From contig CAVTBB010000005.1 of NCBI GenBank assembly GCA_963732855.1, forward strand, positions 496,001-560,000: a DNA stretch of 64,000 nucleotides, written 5' to 3'. The position numbers and the translations under genes are program-made. Shown piece after piece: positions 25,031 through 34,881 of this stretch. The DNA is from DASXVU01 sp963732855 (GTDB lineage Archaea; Thermoplasmatota; Thermoplasmata; Methanomassiliicoccales; UBA472). The notes under the pieces are model-generated. The model saw only the letters and a list, made by a program, of their open reading frames with translations, was not told where the DNA came from and did no database searches. Every line of letters starts with the position of its first letter. The first letter of the stretch is position 1.

Positions 25031-26092
25031 TTGGATGAATATCACACGATCATTGTGGGAGCTGGTCCAGCTGGCTCCTCGGTCGCCTCTACGCTCCAAC
25101 CGAGGCTGACCAAGGATCAACAGGCCCTGATGATGGAACGCCTCCCGCAAGACAAATTCAACAGATACCATCGGATGTGCGGTGAGGGTATCAGTCATGC
25201 CGGCCTCAAAGAGGCAGGGTGCCTTGACCGCAGGCTCATCGTCAACGAGATCTCCAGGGCGGTCGAGCACTGGCCAGGCGACATTAGGATAGAGGCCAGA
25301 TTGAAGGGGTACATCATCGATCGGACACTGATGCTCAAAGAACTGACTAGAAGGTTTGTGGAGAGGGGCGGGAACGTCTCAAAGGATACTGCCGAATCGA
25401 TTAAGAAAGAGGGTGAGGGCTTCATTCTGTCGACATCCTCAGGCAAGGAGATTAGATGCAAGTACCTGGTCGGGGCCGATGGAGCCCAATCCCTGGTCCG
25501 AAGGGAACTGTTCCCGGATCAGGAGATAACCAAGATATGGGCGGTCCAGGCAGTACTGGATAGAAGACCGGACAAGTCGGCCATTCATTTCCGTTACGAT
25601 CATCGGTATGGTGGCGGTTACCGCTGGGAATTCCCGAATGGGAGCATGAGCCACATTGGGTTCCCCCGGGGGACGGACGAGATTCCAGAGGACGCGATTG
25701 AGGTGCATCAGCGTTCGATTCCCATCGGGACCATGGAAAGGATCGTAGACGGTAACGCCTGCCTTGTTGGGGACGCTGCAGCTATGGCCAATCCGGTGTC
25801 TTTCGGGGGCATCAGGACCGCATTGGTATCAGGGCGTATGGTGGCAGATGCTATTGCCAAGAAGGATCTGAGGCAATACCAGAAAACGTGGAAGCGTTCC
25901 GGATTCGCCGATCCTATCTTCATGGCAGGATATCGTGTCTTGGTCTCGATGTCGAACGAGGAGATGACCAGATCGATCATGCCATACAAGGGAGGATTGA
26001 CCGCATTCAATCATGCGAAAGCGATCCTCAAACATCCCGAGTACCGGGGGCTGTATCGTTCGTATGGTCTTTCTATGAGATATGGGTGGTAA
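25031..26092 (+). CDS. Geranylgeranyl reductase-family FAD-dependent oxidoreductase
   Basis: The 353-residue protein starts with a Rossmann FAD site, IIVGAGPAGSS (about 7-17), and has the late CLVGDAAAMANPVSFGGI segment typical of the geranylgeranyl reductase and p-hydroxybenzoate hydroxylase-like group. Such enzymes saturate isoprenoid chains. TTG 25031 is preceded by GGAGTGA. The next gene, of the same superfamily, begins right at its end. Which isoprenoid substrate each one uses cannot be told. Confidence 0.85.
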   Translation: MDEYHTIIVGAGPAGSSVASTLQPRLTKDQQALMMERLPQDKFNRYHRMCGEGISHAGLKEAGCLDRRLIVNEISRAVEHWPGDIRIEARLKGYIIDRTLMLKELTRRFVERGGNVSKDTAESIKKEGEGFILSTSSGKEIRCKYLVGADGAQSLVRRELFPDQEITKIWAVQAVLDRRPDKSAIHFRYDHRYGGGYRWEFPNGSMSHIGFPRGTDEIPEDAIEVHQRSIPIGTMERIVDGNACLVGDAAAMANPVSFGGIRTALVSGRMVADAIAKKDLRQYQKTWKRSGFADPIFMAGYRVLVSMSNEEMTRSIMPYKGGLTAFNHAKAILKHPEYRGLYRSYGLSMRYGW

Positions 26093-26093
26093 T

Positions 26094-27326
26094 ATGGATT
26101 GGAATAATTGCGATGTGCTTGTGGTTGGTTCGGGTCCCGCGGGAAGCGGGGCAGGAAGGGCAGCGGCCGAAGGCGGTGCAAGGACCATCGTGATCGACCG
26201 CAAGAAGGAGATCGGAACACCGGTCCAATGCGGAGAGGTCATTGGGCGATCGGTCTTGGCAATGACCGATATCAAGATCCCACAGTATGCTCAATGCTGC
26301 GAACAGAACTATACCAGGTTCATCGTGGACCGCAAGGTCCAGATCGATAACCATGAAGCTTACTGGCGAAGTGTAACGGTTGAGAGGAAGATGTTCGATA
26401 AGTTCCTTGCGGAGAAGACGGCCCGTGCCGGGGCGGCGGTCCAATCCGATGCCCGTTTGCTGTCGATAAAGATGGACGGTGAGGCCATATCCTCTTGCCA
26501 ATTGATGGTCCAAGGCGAGAAACTCGAGGTCGAACCAAAGATCGTGGTGGCGGCCGACGGTGTACACTCCAGCGTGAGCAAGCTCCTGGGAAAGGAATTG
26601 TTCACCTCGGAATCGGTGGCCAGAGGGGTCGAGTACGAAATGGTGTCACGGAAACGGGTGCCCCCCTGCATGCAGATATTCATTGAGCCAGAAATCGGTC
26701 TCGGCTACGGCTGGATCATCCCCAAGGGACCGTACCGAGCGAACGTCGGCCTAGGTGTTGTGGGCGGGACGGAATCGAGGAGGGGTTCCCTGACGGAGTG
26801 GATCGAGTCGAACCCCATCGTGAACCAGTACTTCGATTCAGAGAAGATACTCGAGGTGAAGACGGGCGATGCTCCGGTACCAGGATTCTTGGGCGGACCT
26901 TCCTCGGGCAATGTGCTCTTCGCCGGCGATGCGGCCGGACAGACGCTCGCCTTCGTGGGCGAGGGCATCATGCCGTCATACATTTGCGGAACGATCGCCG
27001 GCAAAGTGGCAGCCGCTTCATTGAACGATGCCACCGCTTTGGAGAGGTACAATGCCGAGATCAATGACCTGCTCGGCGAAGAGCTTGAGATGGGCGCCGA
27101 ACTGAGAGACTTGCTGGTCACGATCTGGACCGAGAGCGATATGACCGACGAGCAACGCTCGGTCGTTAGCGCGTTCATCATGAACGAGATCCTCCCGATG
27201 GACGACCTGGAACTCATTGAAAAATTGGCGGAAAAGGGCGGAGCCGCGATCGCCAAGGAGATCCGCACCCGGAGCCGCGCCGCCGGAAAGAAGATCCGAG
27301 TCTCCAATGTAATTAATGGGCGTTGA
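26094..27326 (+). CDS. Digeranylgeranylglycerophospholipid reductase-like flavoprotein
   Basis: The roughly 410-residue protein has an N-terminal FAD fold (VLVVGSGPAGSGAGRAA), a VQCGEVIG motif early on and the LFAGDAAGQTLAFVGEGIMPSYICG segment typical of archaeal geranylgeranyl reductases. These enzymes hydrogenate the isoprenoid chains of archaeal ether lipids. ATG 26094 is preferred to ATG 26082 because GGGTGGT lies directly upstream. It overlaps the flavin site family of the preceding gene, suggesting a duplicated pair with different substrates. Confidence 0.9.
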   Translation: MDWNNCDVLVVGSGPAGSGAGRAAAEGGARTIVIDRKKEIGTPVQCGEVIGRSVLAMTDIKIPQYAQCCEQNYTRFIVDRKVQIDNHEAYWRSVTVERKMFDKFLAEKTARAGAAVQSDARLLSIKMDGEAISSCQLMVQGEKLEVEPKIVVAADGVHSSVSKLLGKELFTSESVARGVEYEMVSRKRVPPCMQIFIEPEIGLGYGWIIPKGPYRANVGLGVVGGTESRRGSLTEWIESNPIVNQYFDSEKILEVKTGDAPVPGFLGGPSSGNVLFAGDAAGQTLAFVGEGIMPSYICGTIAGKVAAASLNDATALERYNAEINDLLGEELEMGAELRDLLVTIWTESDMTDEQRSVVSAFIMNEILPMDDLELIEKLAEKGGAAIAKEIRTRSRAAGKKIRVSNVINGR

Positions 27327-27360
27327 GCCGACCAAGAACCGAATCCCAGCAATTGACCGT

Positions 27361-28716
27361 TCAGTTCCCGGCGAGCTTCTTCGCCAGCATATCTGCCGCC
27401 TCGTTGACCACATCCTTGACCATGCTGGTAGGCGGGCAATAGGCGTTCTCAAATCCGTTCACGAAATCTTCCGCGGTCACTCCCTTGTATATTGCGGCAG
27501 TGAGCCAGTTAATACGCCCGTTGACCTCTTCGCCCCCAACGATCTGGGCTCCGACAATGCGATGTGTGTCCCTTTCGGCCAGCATCTTCACGACCAGTTC
27601 TTTGCCGCCCGGATAGTAACGAGCCCTTGTCGAACCTTCGGCACGGGCATCTACGACATTCAGGCCATAATAGTCCGCCAGCCCCTTGGAGAGACCAGTA
27701 CCGCCGACCTGGATGTCACCTATAACACTGATGAAAGGAGAAAGGACACCGGGCATGGTCGCGTAACCTCCGGCGGCGTTCATCCCGGCCACTCGTCCCT
27801 GACGAACCGCAGCTGAGCCAAGCTGGTTCATGGTCGGCCCGGGAGCTGCTGCGCTCTCGCATTGGACCACGTCTCCGGCCAAGAAGACGTCCTTGACCAA
27901 TCTGCCCTTCTTATAGGGCTGCATTGTCGGGCTGACTCGCACAGCGCCCAAGGGACCGACCTCTAGCCCCATCATGTTAGGGAGCTCCAAGTTAGCCCGG
28001 ACACCGGTGGCCATGATGACCATTTGGCATGGGATTTCCTTGGTCCCTACGACGACCTTCTCTACCTTGCCATCGCCCTTTATCGACCCCATCGGAGTAC
28101 CCATGATGAATTCTATGCCGAGCGATTCGCAATGGGACTGGACCAATTTAGCCATGTCTGCGTCCATGATCCTGGGCACCACCTGGGTGAACATCTCCAC
28201 CACCACCACCTTCATTCCCAGGCGTTTCAATGCGACTGCCATTTCCAGGCCGATCACGCCGGCCCCGGCGACGACCACCGATCTCACTGCCGGTAGCGCC
28301 CTCTTGATCGCCATCCCGTCAGCGATGTTCCTGACCGGGAAGACCCCGGGAAGCTTCACGCCTTCTATGGGAGGAAAGAACACGGACCCACCCACGCTAA
28401 GCACCAGTGAGTCGTAGGGATGTACTCCGCCATCGGCCGAGGTGATCGTCTTCTTGTCCATGTCGACAGCGGCCACTTTGGTCTTGGTCAGGACCTTGAT
28501 ATTCCTCTCTTTGGCGTAGAACTCAGGGGTGTGCATCACTATTGAATCGAAATCCTTGATCTTCCCCTCGATGACAAACGGAATGGCACAAGGAGAGTAC
28601 GATATGTGCTCCTCCTCCGTGAAAATCGTGATCTCTGCGTCCCCTTCGCTTCGGGCGGTGGACGCTGCTTTCATCCCGGCGGCTCCTGATCCGATGACGA
28701 TGACCTTCTTTGCCAT
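27361..28716 (-). CDS. CoA-disulfide reductase / NADH oxidase-like flavoprotein
   Basis: The 451-residue protein has two dinucleotide folds (VIVIGSGAAGMKAA at 5-18 and VVVAGAGVIGLEMAV near 150) and a single redox Cys43 in SYSPCAIPF, the arrangement of CoA-disulfide reductases and NADH oxidases. The C-terminal dimerisation domain carries NAYCPPTSMVKD. Likely roles are reducing CoA disulfide, polysulfide or O2. It follows flaJ by 56 bases on the same strand but is probably unrelated to motility. Confidence 0.92.
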   Translation of the reverse strand: MAKKVIVIGSGAAGMKAASTARSEGDAEITIFTEEEHISYSPCAIPFVIEGKIKDFDSIVMHTPEFYAKERNIKVLTKTKVAAVDMDKKTITSADGGVHPYDSLVLSVGGSVFFPPIEGVKLPGVFPVRNIADGMAIKRALPAVRSVVVAGAGVIGLEMAVALKRLGMKVVVVEMFTQVVPRIMDADMAKLVQSHCESLGIEFIMGTPMGSIKGDGKVEKVVVGTKEIPCQMVIMATGVRANLELPNMMGLEVGPLGAVRVSPTMQPYKKGRLVKDVFLAGDVVQCESAAAPGPTMNQLGSAAVRQGRVAGMNAAGGYATMPGVLSPFISVIGDIQVGGTGLSKGLADYYGLNVVDARAEGSTRARYYPGGKELVVKMLAERDTHRIVGAQIVGGEEVNGRINWLTAAIYKGVTAEDFVNGFENAYCPPTSMVKDVVNEAADMLAKKLAGN

Positions 28717-28772
28717 AGCCGTTCCTCAGGCTGGCTAATCCGAAGACAGGCATATTAACTATTCTAGGAGGT

Positions 28773-30482
28773 TCAACTGAGTAGACCCTTCAACATCATG
28801 TCCACGACGAACGCGGAAACGGACCCTATCCATAGCAGGGCGATGAAATGTATCGCTGCGCCTGCCATGTGACCTCCTCGAAGCATCGGCAACATCAATG
28901 ATGAGAAGAACGCATGGACAAAGATGATCGCGAACACCATCAATTTCAGGGGGCCTACGTCGAAATGGGAATTGAACAGCGTGTTCAAGAAGCTGGCGCC
29001 TCCAAGGTCCACATTCTCCAGATTCAGACCTGCTATCGTGGTGGACATGTACTCGGAGATGCCCACCGTGATGTATAGCGTGAATGCCAATGATATCATG
29101 ATGCCGTACAGGACCCCCAGATATCCGGACGCCACTATCTGCCGCTTCTTCCGGATGGCCAGGACCTTGAACATGTTGGCACTGATGAACATGCTCGTGA
29201 CCTCGGACTTGGCGCCACTGAGCACACACTGGGTATACACATCATCGAATTTCTTGATCAAATTGCTGGACGACTCAGCCGAGAAGTGTTTCCATGCATC
29301 GGCGGCGTTAATGTTCAAGGCCAGCCTCTTCGAGAGGTTCTTCACCATGCTGGTCAGGGGGCCGAACTTATGCATTGCCAGCTTGCGCACCGCCTCCCCC
29401 ATGGTCTGACCGCTGACCGATGAAGCCCGTCCCAGAGACCTGATGAAGGCACCATAGATATTGTCCCTCTTGACGATGTTGCGCTCCTCTCGGGTGATCA
29501 GGATTCCAGGTATGAGAATGGGTAGGCAGAGGGAGGAGACATACAGCATGATGGGGAGATTCAATGGCAGTAATAGGAACGTTAGCAAAGCTACGCCGAT
29601 GATGGAAATAACGACCGACATCATCAATATCCGATCGTTGTCTTTCATTAACCTGTCCTTCTTCTTCTGTCGCCAGCTGTACCATATGTCGTCCTTCGGG
29701 ACCTTTGTCTGGATGAAGTAGACGAACATCCCCTCCATAACGGCGAAACCCATGACGATGCCCGCCAGAAGCATATCGACGTTACCTTGGCCCAGAAGAG
29801 GGACGATCGATATGAAGACGCAAGCGAAGATGAGCGAGGTCACGATGCCGGTGAACAGCTCTTTCACGAAGTCCAGGTCCTTTAGGCTCGCGTCCGCCTT
29901 GAGGGTGTATTCGTCCATGATCACTTCGTGCTCGTTCTTAAGAAACCGGTCCAGCTTCTCACCCACCTCCATGGAGTGGGAGAGCCTGCTGAAGAAATCC
30001 GCCTCGATCGGTGATGGCGTACGGGCTGCGACGAAACGGCAGGCGTCACCAGCCGCAACGTGGTAGAACCGGATAAGTCTGTAGATACGTTTCGAGTCCT
30101 CGGCCAACTGTCCATATTCTGGCTTCTGGGACATGACGTAGAATATTCTGTCGATGGGCATCTCGGAGGTGGATAGGGCTGCCAGCTCGGTCACGAACAA
30201 GGGCATGTTGCGTTCGGCACGCATCTTGCTCTTGGAGGAGGCCATGATGGGAAGCATCGCGACCGCGAAGATACCGAAGATCGGAATGGCGTAGAGCAAG
30301 ACCGAATAGGAACTGTCCAACACGGTCGAGAGGTAATCAGGAATGATGACGGTGGCCAACAGTGTCGGGACGACCAACCCGAAGACCACGATAGAGATGA
30401 TGACCAACCTGAAGTAGGTCTTGGGCTTCATCTTCATGTCCCGGAAGCCCTGTTTCAGACGCTTGCTCTTCAGTTTCACCAT
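28773..30482 (-). CDS. flaJ: Archaellum assembly membrane protein FlaJ (ArlJ)
   Basis: The 569-residue polytopic protein is the TadC/GspF-like platform of the archaellum motor. It has an N-terminal pair of membrane segments (about 25-45 and 60-80), a long cytoplasmic loop rich in basic residues, a second membrane block near 215-255, further segments near 300-345 and a C-terminal group near 450-560. It anchors the ATPase FlaI. GAGG lies just before its ATG, which begins eight bases after the flaI stop. Confidence 0.93.
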   Translation of the reverse strand: MVKLKSKRLKQGFRDMKMKPKTYFRLVIISIVVFGLVVPTLLATVIIPDYLSTVLDSSYSVLLYAIPIFGIFAVAMLPIMASSKSKMRAERNMPLFVTELAALSTSEMPIDRIFYVMSQKPEYGQLAEDSKRIYRLIRFYHVAAGDACRFVAARTPSPIEADFFSRLSHSMEVGEKLDRFLKNEHEVIMDEYTLKADASLKDLDFVKELFTGIVTSLIFACVFISIVPLLGQGNVDMLLAGIVMGFAVMEGMFVYFIQTKVPKDDIWYSWRQKKKDRLMKDNDRILMMSVVISIIGVALLTFLLLPLNLPIMLYVSSLCLPILIPGILITREERNIVKRDNIYGAFIRSLGRASSVSGQTMGEAVRKLAMHKFGPLTSMVKNLSKRLALNINAADAWKHFSAESSSNLIKKFDDVYTQCVLSGAKSEVTSMFISANMFKVLAIRKKRQIVASGYLGVLYGIMISLAFTLYITVGISEYMSTTIAGLNLENVDLGGASFLNTLFNSHFDVGPLKLMVFAIIFVHAFFSSLMLPMLRGGHMAGAAIHFIALLWIGSVSAFVVDMMLKGLLS

Positions 30483-30490
30483 GTGCTGCC

Positions 30491-32149
30491 TCAGTAGTTG
30501 AAGGGGAGCGAGTTCTCGCCCTTCTCGTAATAGTCGCTTAGGACCTTGACCACTTCTTTATAACCGACGATGTTCAGTTCTGCCATCTTGGCGATGATCC
30601 TTTCCCTCTTCCTCAGTTCGATGTAGATGTCCTTCTTGTCGGAGTATCCGTGCTCAGCGGCGATCCTGTTCTCCAGGATGAAACTGTTATTGTTTCCGCG
30701 GAAGTACAGTTTGTCAGTGGCCGAGTCCCACTTGAAAACGGTCCTGGTCAGCATCCCCCCCGCTTCTTTGTCAAATCCCATCATCTCTTCCACGGCGGTG
30801 ACACGCCTGAGATACCGCTTGTTGACGTTGACCGCCGATTGGAACACCAGCACGTTACAGTTGTCGATGAAGGACATGGGAATGTTCACTGGCTGACCGG
30901 TCATACGCTGGATGAACTTGGTCGAGTTCGATGCGTGGAACGTAGCCAATACCGGGATACCGGTCTGCATGCACTGGAAGGCGACCCTCGCCTCCTCACC
31001 TCTGATTTCTCCGACGATGATGTAATCTGGCCTGGACCTCAACGCGGCCCGGAGCAGGTCAAACATCGTGACCCTGGACTCCTCGGGGCCGGCCTCACGC
31101 GTGACACAACGCTGCCAAGCCTTGTGCGGCGGCTTGACTTCGGGAGTGTCCTCCACGGAATAGATCTTGCCGCGATGGTCGATGAACGTCATGATGGCGT
31201 TGATCGTGGAGGTCTTACCAGATGCGGTCTCACCACAGATGATGATGTTCATCTTGTTCTCCAAGCACAGCCATAGATAGGCGGCAAGTTCGGGGCTGAA
31301 GGATCCGAATTTGATCAGTTGTATGGGAGAGATCGGTTCTGCGGTGAACTTCCTGATGGTACACGATGACCCCTTGGCGCTCACGTCGTTCGAATAGATC
31401 ATGTTTATACGGCTGCCATCCGGCAACGTGCCGTCGACGACTGGATGGGAGTTGCTTACCGGCTTCCCCATCCTTTCGGACATGGAGATGAAGAAGTCGT
31501 TGAGGCTGACCTCGTCCTCGAAACGCACGTTGGTCTCCAGGGCGAACTGGAAGGCCTTGTGCGAGACCCGGACCCGGCCTGTGCCGATCAGGTGCACATC
31601 TTCGATGTACTGGTCTAGGATGAGCGGTTCAAGAGGGCCGTACCCGATGATGTCCCGGCGGATATAGTACTTCATCAAGTCGTGCTCCTCTTCCGTAACC
31701 GTTATCTTCTCCCCGTTACCGAAGAACCCTTTCATGCTTCCCTTGCTGGATTTAACGCTGCCCGTGACCACGGACTGCTCGAAAAGTTTATTGAGGATCC
31801 TTTCTTGGTCCTCGACGGTCTCGGATGATTCCTCATTCGAGGCCTTTTCCAGTATGAAATCCTTGATAGCCCTCAAACGGTCCTTCTGTTCATCGTCCAG
31901 CTTCTGCTCGACGTTGACATAGGCGTTCTTCCGTGCGTTTATATGGACAAAACCCTGCCCCACACGGTAGATGACGTTGGCCGATTCGATGTCATTGATG
32001 GCGGCGGAACGAATGTCACCAAGTTCTTTAATGGTAAGATTCTCGTAGAAGCGCGGCATTTTGGAGGTTTCTTTCTTAAGCTCCGCTATGTAGCGCCGCA
32101 GGTATGGGCTCTTAGCCATTGCCTTAGTCAGGCCGTCTTCTTCAACCAT
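30491..32149 (-). CDS. flaI: Archaellum motor ATPase FlaI (ArlI)
   Basis: The roughly 552-residue type II/IV secretion-type ATPase has the Walker A GETASGKT at about 306-313, an Asp box in SVEDTPEVKPPH, the Walker B/His-box region including VGEIRGEEARVAF, and CMQTGIPVLATFHA. It powers assembly and rotation. ATG 32149 is preferred because GGCGGA lies six bases upstream; the frame also opens at 32188. It lies between flaH and flaJ in the standard order. Confidence 0.95.
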   Translation of the reverse strand: MVEEDGLTKAMAKSPYLRRYIAELKKETSKMPRFYENLTIKELGDIRSAAINDIESANVIYRVGQGFVHINARKNAYVNVEQKLDDEQKDRLRAIKDFILEKASNEESSETVEDQERILNKLFEQSVVTGSVKSSKGSMKGFFGNGEKITVTEEEHDLMKYYIRRDIIGYGPLEPLILDQYIEDVHLIGTGRVRVSHKAFQFALETNVRFEDEVSLNDFFISMSERMGKPVSNSHPVVDGTLPDGSRINMIYSNDVSAKGSSCTIRKFTAEPISPIQLIKFGSFSPELAAYLWLCLENKMNIIICGETASGKTSTINAIMTFIDHRGKIYSVEDTPEVKPPHKAWQRCVTREAGPEESRVTMFDLLRAALRSRPDYIIVGEIRGEEARVAFQCMQTGIPVLATFHASNSTKFIQRMTGQPVNIPMSFIDNCNVLVFQSAVNVNKRYLRRVTAVEEMMGFDKEAGGMLTRTVFKWDSATDKLYFRGNNNSFILENRIAAEHGYSDKKDIYIELRKRERIIAKMAELNIVGYKEVVKVLSDYYEKGENSLPFNY

Positions 32150-32250
32150 TCTACATCCGCCATATTCCGCCCACGTGCCAATCGTCACCGGCCCGCGGAC
32201 ATTAACAGGTTTGTCCGACTTTTCCAGATTCTAGATGCTCTTGGTTTTCT

Positions 32251-32979
32251 TTATCCGGAGACCTCCGTGATCTCAATGATCATCCCGATCTTGGGCTCTA
32301 TCCTGAACCGGATTACCTCGGTCACTGTCTTACGGGCCCTCATGAACCGCTTCACATTTATGATCCGGTTGATGCCCTGACCGGTCGCCTTCATGGTCAG
32401 AGTGAGGTACATTTCGGTAGAGAGCCGAAGTGTGTCCACGCCCGGCGTGTTCGATTCAACGGTCATGATGACGGTCTTCCCCAGTTTGTTCATTTTCTTG
32501 AGGAAGGCCATCAGCTTGACGGCACTGTTCTCGTCCAATCGGTTCTGGGTAAGAGTTGAGAGGGAATCGATGAAGAGCACATCGTGCTCGTAGAGAGCTG
32601 GTGACGAGGTCAGTTTATCGATGAAATCCGAACGCGTCACGGTGTTCCCGATCAAGGGATAGACCGGGAAGAATGTGAGCTGTCCATTCTGCAGGTGCTT
32701 GCTCACCTTGTAGTCAAGGGACCACATCTGGTCGATGAATCCCTTCATGGTCTGTTCCGTTGAAACATACGTGGCCGAATGACCGTTGAAAAGGAACCCG
32801 TAGAGCATGCGTTGGCATAGAACGCTGCGGCCCGAACCTATCTCACCTTCCAGTAACATGCTCGAGCCTCGTGGTATCCCCTTACCCAGCTTCTCCGCGA
32901 GCTCATCCTGCTTCAGCGCCATGCTGAAGAGGTCCTTGTCCCTGGAGTCGCTTTCCACAGGCCTTGTGTCGCTGCTCAT
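32251..32979 (-). CDS. flaH: Archaellum ATP-binding protein FlaH (ArlH), Arg in the P-loop
   Basis: The 242-residue RecA/KaiC-like protein partners FlaI in the motor. Its Walker A reads GEIGSGRS at 45-52, with Arg51 in place of the usual Lys; the Walker B region is DVLFIDSLS. FlaH proteins bind ATP and are thought to act as a regulatory ring with little or no hydrolysis, so the change may be tolerated. The start is ATG 32979. Gene order flaG-flaH-flaI-flaJ confirms the call. Confidence 0.92.
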   Translation of the reverse strand: MSSDTRPVESDSRDKDLFSMALKQDELAEKLGKGIPRGSSMLLEGEIGSGRSVLCQRMLYGFLFNGHSATYVSTEQTMKGFIDQMWSLDYKVSKHLQNGQLTFFPVYPLIGNTVTRSDFIDKLTSSPALYEHDVLFIDSLSTLTQNRLDENSAVKLMAFLKKMNKLGKTVIMTVESNTPGVDTLRLSTEMYLTLTMKATGQGINRIINVKRFMRARKTVTEVIRFRIEPKIGMIIEITEVSG

Positions 32980-33025
32980 TCAATGATCATCCGCCTCTCC
33001 AAGGCGTCCCGTTTCCAGCGAATAA

Positions 33026-33463
33026 CTAGATCCGGAAGCCGATAGAGTCGGAAATGCCATTGGATATGACTACCTTAGCAGTATGGTCACCGTTCGCAAG
33101 AATGATATTCAGATGTATCTCTAAAACGATGCTGGGTCCCCATATATTCGAACCCCCGATAATTGTCCATGAACTGCTGTTTTGATCTTTTCCGTCGATC
33201 ATAACGAGAAGACCCGTAGGGAGCATCTGATTAGCACCAGTATTTTTAACGTACAATGTTAGGTTAGAATCCTGATATGGCATGAACGCTGGATCGTTTA
33301 TGATCTTGATGCTGGTGTCCAGTTTATCAGAAAAGTTGATCGCCCTCTTCTCCACCGCCTGGGCCATGTTGGCCGACAGCCCGATGAAAACACCGGCGAG
33401 TGAAGCGGCCACTACGATGGCGGCAACGAAGAATATCATTTGAGTGGTTGACGAGTCTGACAT
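33026..33463 (-). CDS. flaG: Archaellum stator protein FlaG (ArlG)
   Basis: The 145-residue protein has one N-terminal membrane segment (about 8-32, MIFFVAAIVVAASLAGVFIG) and a beta-rich extracytoplasmic domain. That is the FlaG pattern: FlaF and FlaG together form the pseudoperiplasmic stator that contacts the S-layer. It begins 15 bases after flaF and ends with TAG. The C-terminal domain is poorly conserved, so the assignment rests on the N-terminal segment and gene order. Confidence 0.88.
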   Translation of the reverse strand: MSDSSTTQMIFFVAAIVVAASLAGVFIGLSANMAQAVEKRAINFSDKLDTSIKIINDPAFMPYQDSNLTLYVKNTGANQMLPTGLLVMIDGKDQNSSSWTIIGGSNIWGPSIVLEIHLNIILANGDHTAKVVISNGISDSIGFRI

Positions 33464-33478
33464 TTGTTGCCCCCGAAT

Positions 33479-33895
33479 CTAGCCGAACGCCACAGTACCG
33501 CCCTCTGTTATCAGTTCGATGTGGGCTCCGACGATGTTTGCCTCAGTCTGCAAGTAAAGTACCTCTCCAGATAGCCAGATATTGGATCCCGGGTGTCCTT
33601 CTATGGTCAAACTGGAGATGGAGGTTGTTCTGATAGTGCCGTTGACCAGCAGATCCAACTTTGATGGGTCAAGGGTAGTGGTCCCTTGATTGACGATGGC
33701 TATGGTCCCGTTTATGGCGTCCACCATCGCTATTTCGATGTCCGTCGCCTGAGCATTCAGTGCCCTGGCATAGTTATCTTCCTGCGCTGTCTGGATCTTG
33801 TCCTGGTAGACATTGATCGATCCGAACATGGCTCCAAACACGATGATGAATGCGCTGAAGAGGACGGCCGAAGCAGCTGAGACGCTGAGCCCCAT
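33479..33895 (-). CDS. flaF: Archaellum stator protein FlaF (ArlF)
   Basis: The 138-residue protein starts MGLSVSAASAVLFSAFIIVF, an N-terminal membrane segment close to the FlaF consensus, followed by a beta-sandwich domain outside the membrane. In Sulfolobus FlaF binds S-layer protein and FlaG. It sits one base from the FlaD/E-like gene and just before flaG, the usual order, and ends with TAG. Confidence 0.88.
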   Translation of the reverse strand: MGLSVSAASAVLFSAFIIVFGAMFGSINVYQDKIQTAQEDNYARALNAQATDIEIAMVDAINGTIAIVNQGTTTLDPSKLDLLVNGTIRTTSISSLTIEGHPGSNIWLSGEVLYLQTEANIVGAHIELITEGGTVAFG

Positions 33896-33896
33896 C

Positions 33897-34829
33897 CTAC
33901 TTCACACCCATCCGTTTGTATTCCGCCAACCATCGTTCGAGAGAGGCGTAATCATCTTCCGGTACCTTCAGCCCCTTCAGTTTCATTGTGTATATTTGCT
34001 CCAACTGGTGTTCCACCAATTTATGGATCTGGTTCAAAGAGTAGAAATCCACCACTACATTCATCATGGGCTCCGGAGCCGGTGCTTGTGCCTTCTCGAT
34101 GGCGGCAGGCTGATCGACGATCTGAGGCCTCGTCGGCTTCGTCACTTTTGTGATCTTTATCTTCTCGACGAGCTGCGCGACATCATCATCAACAACCTCG
34201 GGTTTCAGAATCTTGTCCATGGGTTCTGCCTCGATATAATCTGGAATCTTGTTGGTTTGCCTTCCTCCATCCAGGTCTAGGTCTAGGTCAAGGTCCAGAT
34301 CCTCAAGTTCATGGTCCTGAGACTTGGCCCTACGCGCTGGCATGCCCGGCTTCTCCTTGGGCGCCGGACCTTCTGGCTTTCTTGGACTAGGCATCTCCGA
34401 GTCAACGAATGGGTTGTACTCCCGGCTGACCGCCTCGTAGACGCATAGAAGGTTCTTGATGGAGTCGTTGATCCCGTCGATCTCGGTCTTGATCTTATCG
34501 ACATCACCCTTCATCGCCTTGCTGCCCATATTCATCGTTTCGAGCTGGGTCTTCAGATCGGTGATGGTACCATCGATGGCGTCCATCTTCTTGCTTTCGG
34601 ATTTTGGGGCCAGGCCTGCAAGGGGATTATCATCCAATGGCATTGCACCCCCGCCGAGGGCTCCTCCGATGTCAGCGGACTTTAGTCCCAGCTTCATTGC
34701 GTCCGCATCGAGATCCAGATCAAGGTCTCCGACTGCGCTGGATAGGTCCTCGCCACCTCCTTTCTTACTCTTCTTGAATGTGAACACCGCAAAGAAAGGA
34801 AAAAAGGTGGTCAGAGGAAATGTTCTCAT
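33897..34829 (-). CDS. Archaellum accessory protein of the FlaC/D/E family
   Basis: The 310-residue protein ends in the FlaD/E domain (about 265-310), recognisable from the QIHKLVEHQLEQIY helix and the closing WLAEYKRMG. The middle holds a long, charged, probably coiled or disordered stretch with repeated acidic Asp-Leu dipeptides (about 190-205). These proteins form the cytosolic ring that links the archaellum motor to chemotaxis signals in Euryarchaeota. The first 14 residues are hydrophobic and doubtful; GTG 34787 is another possible start. Confidence 0.85.
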   Translation of the reverse strand: MRTFPLTTFFPFFAVFTFKKSKKGGGEDLSSAVGDLDLDLDADAMKLGLKSADIGGALGGGAMPLDDNPLAGLAPKSESKKMDAIDGTITDLKTQLETMNMGSKAMKGDVDKIKTEIDGINDSIKNLLCVYEAVSREYNPFVDSEMPSPRKPEGPAPKEKPGMPARRAKSQDHELEDLDLDLDLDLDGGRQTNKIPDYIEAEPMDKILKPEVVDDDVAQLVEKIKITKVTKPTRPQIVDQPAAIEKAQAPAPEPMMNVVVDFYSLNQIHKLVEHQLEQIYTMKLKGLKVPEDDYASLERWLAEYKRMGVK

Positions 34830-34881
34830 TGTCTTCGTTTTACCATTCCTCCGTTCATTTGAGATTTGTTTCGATCTTGCC

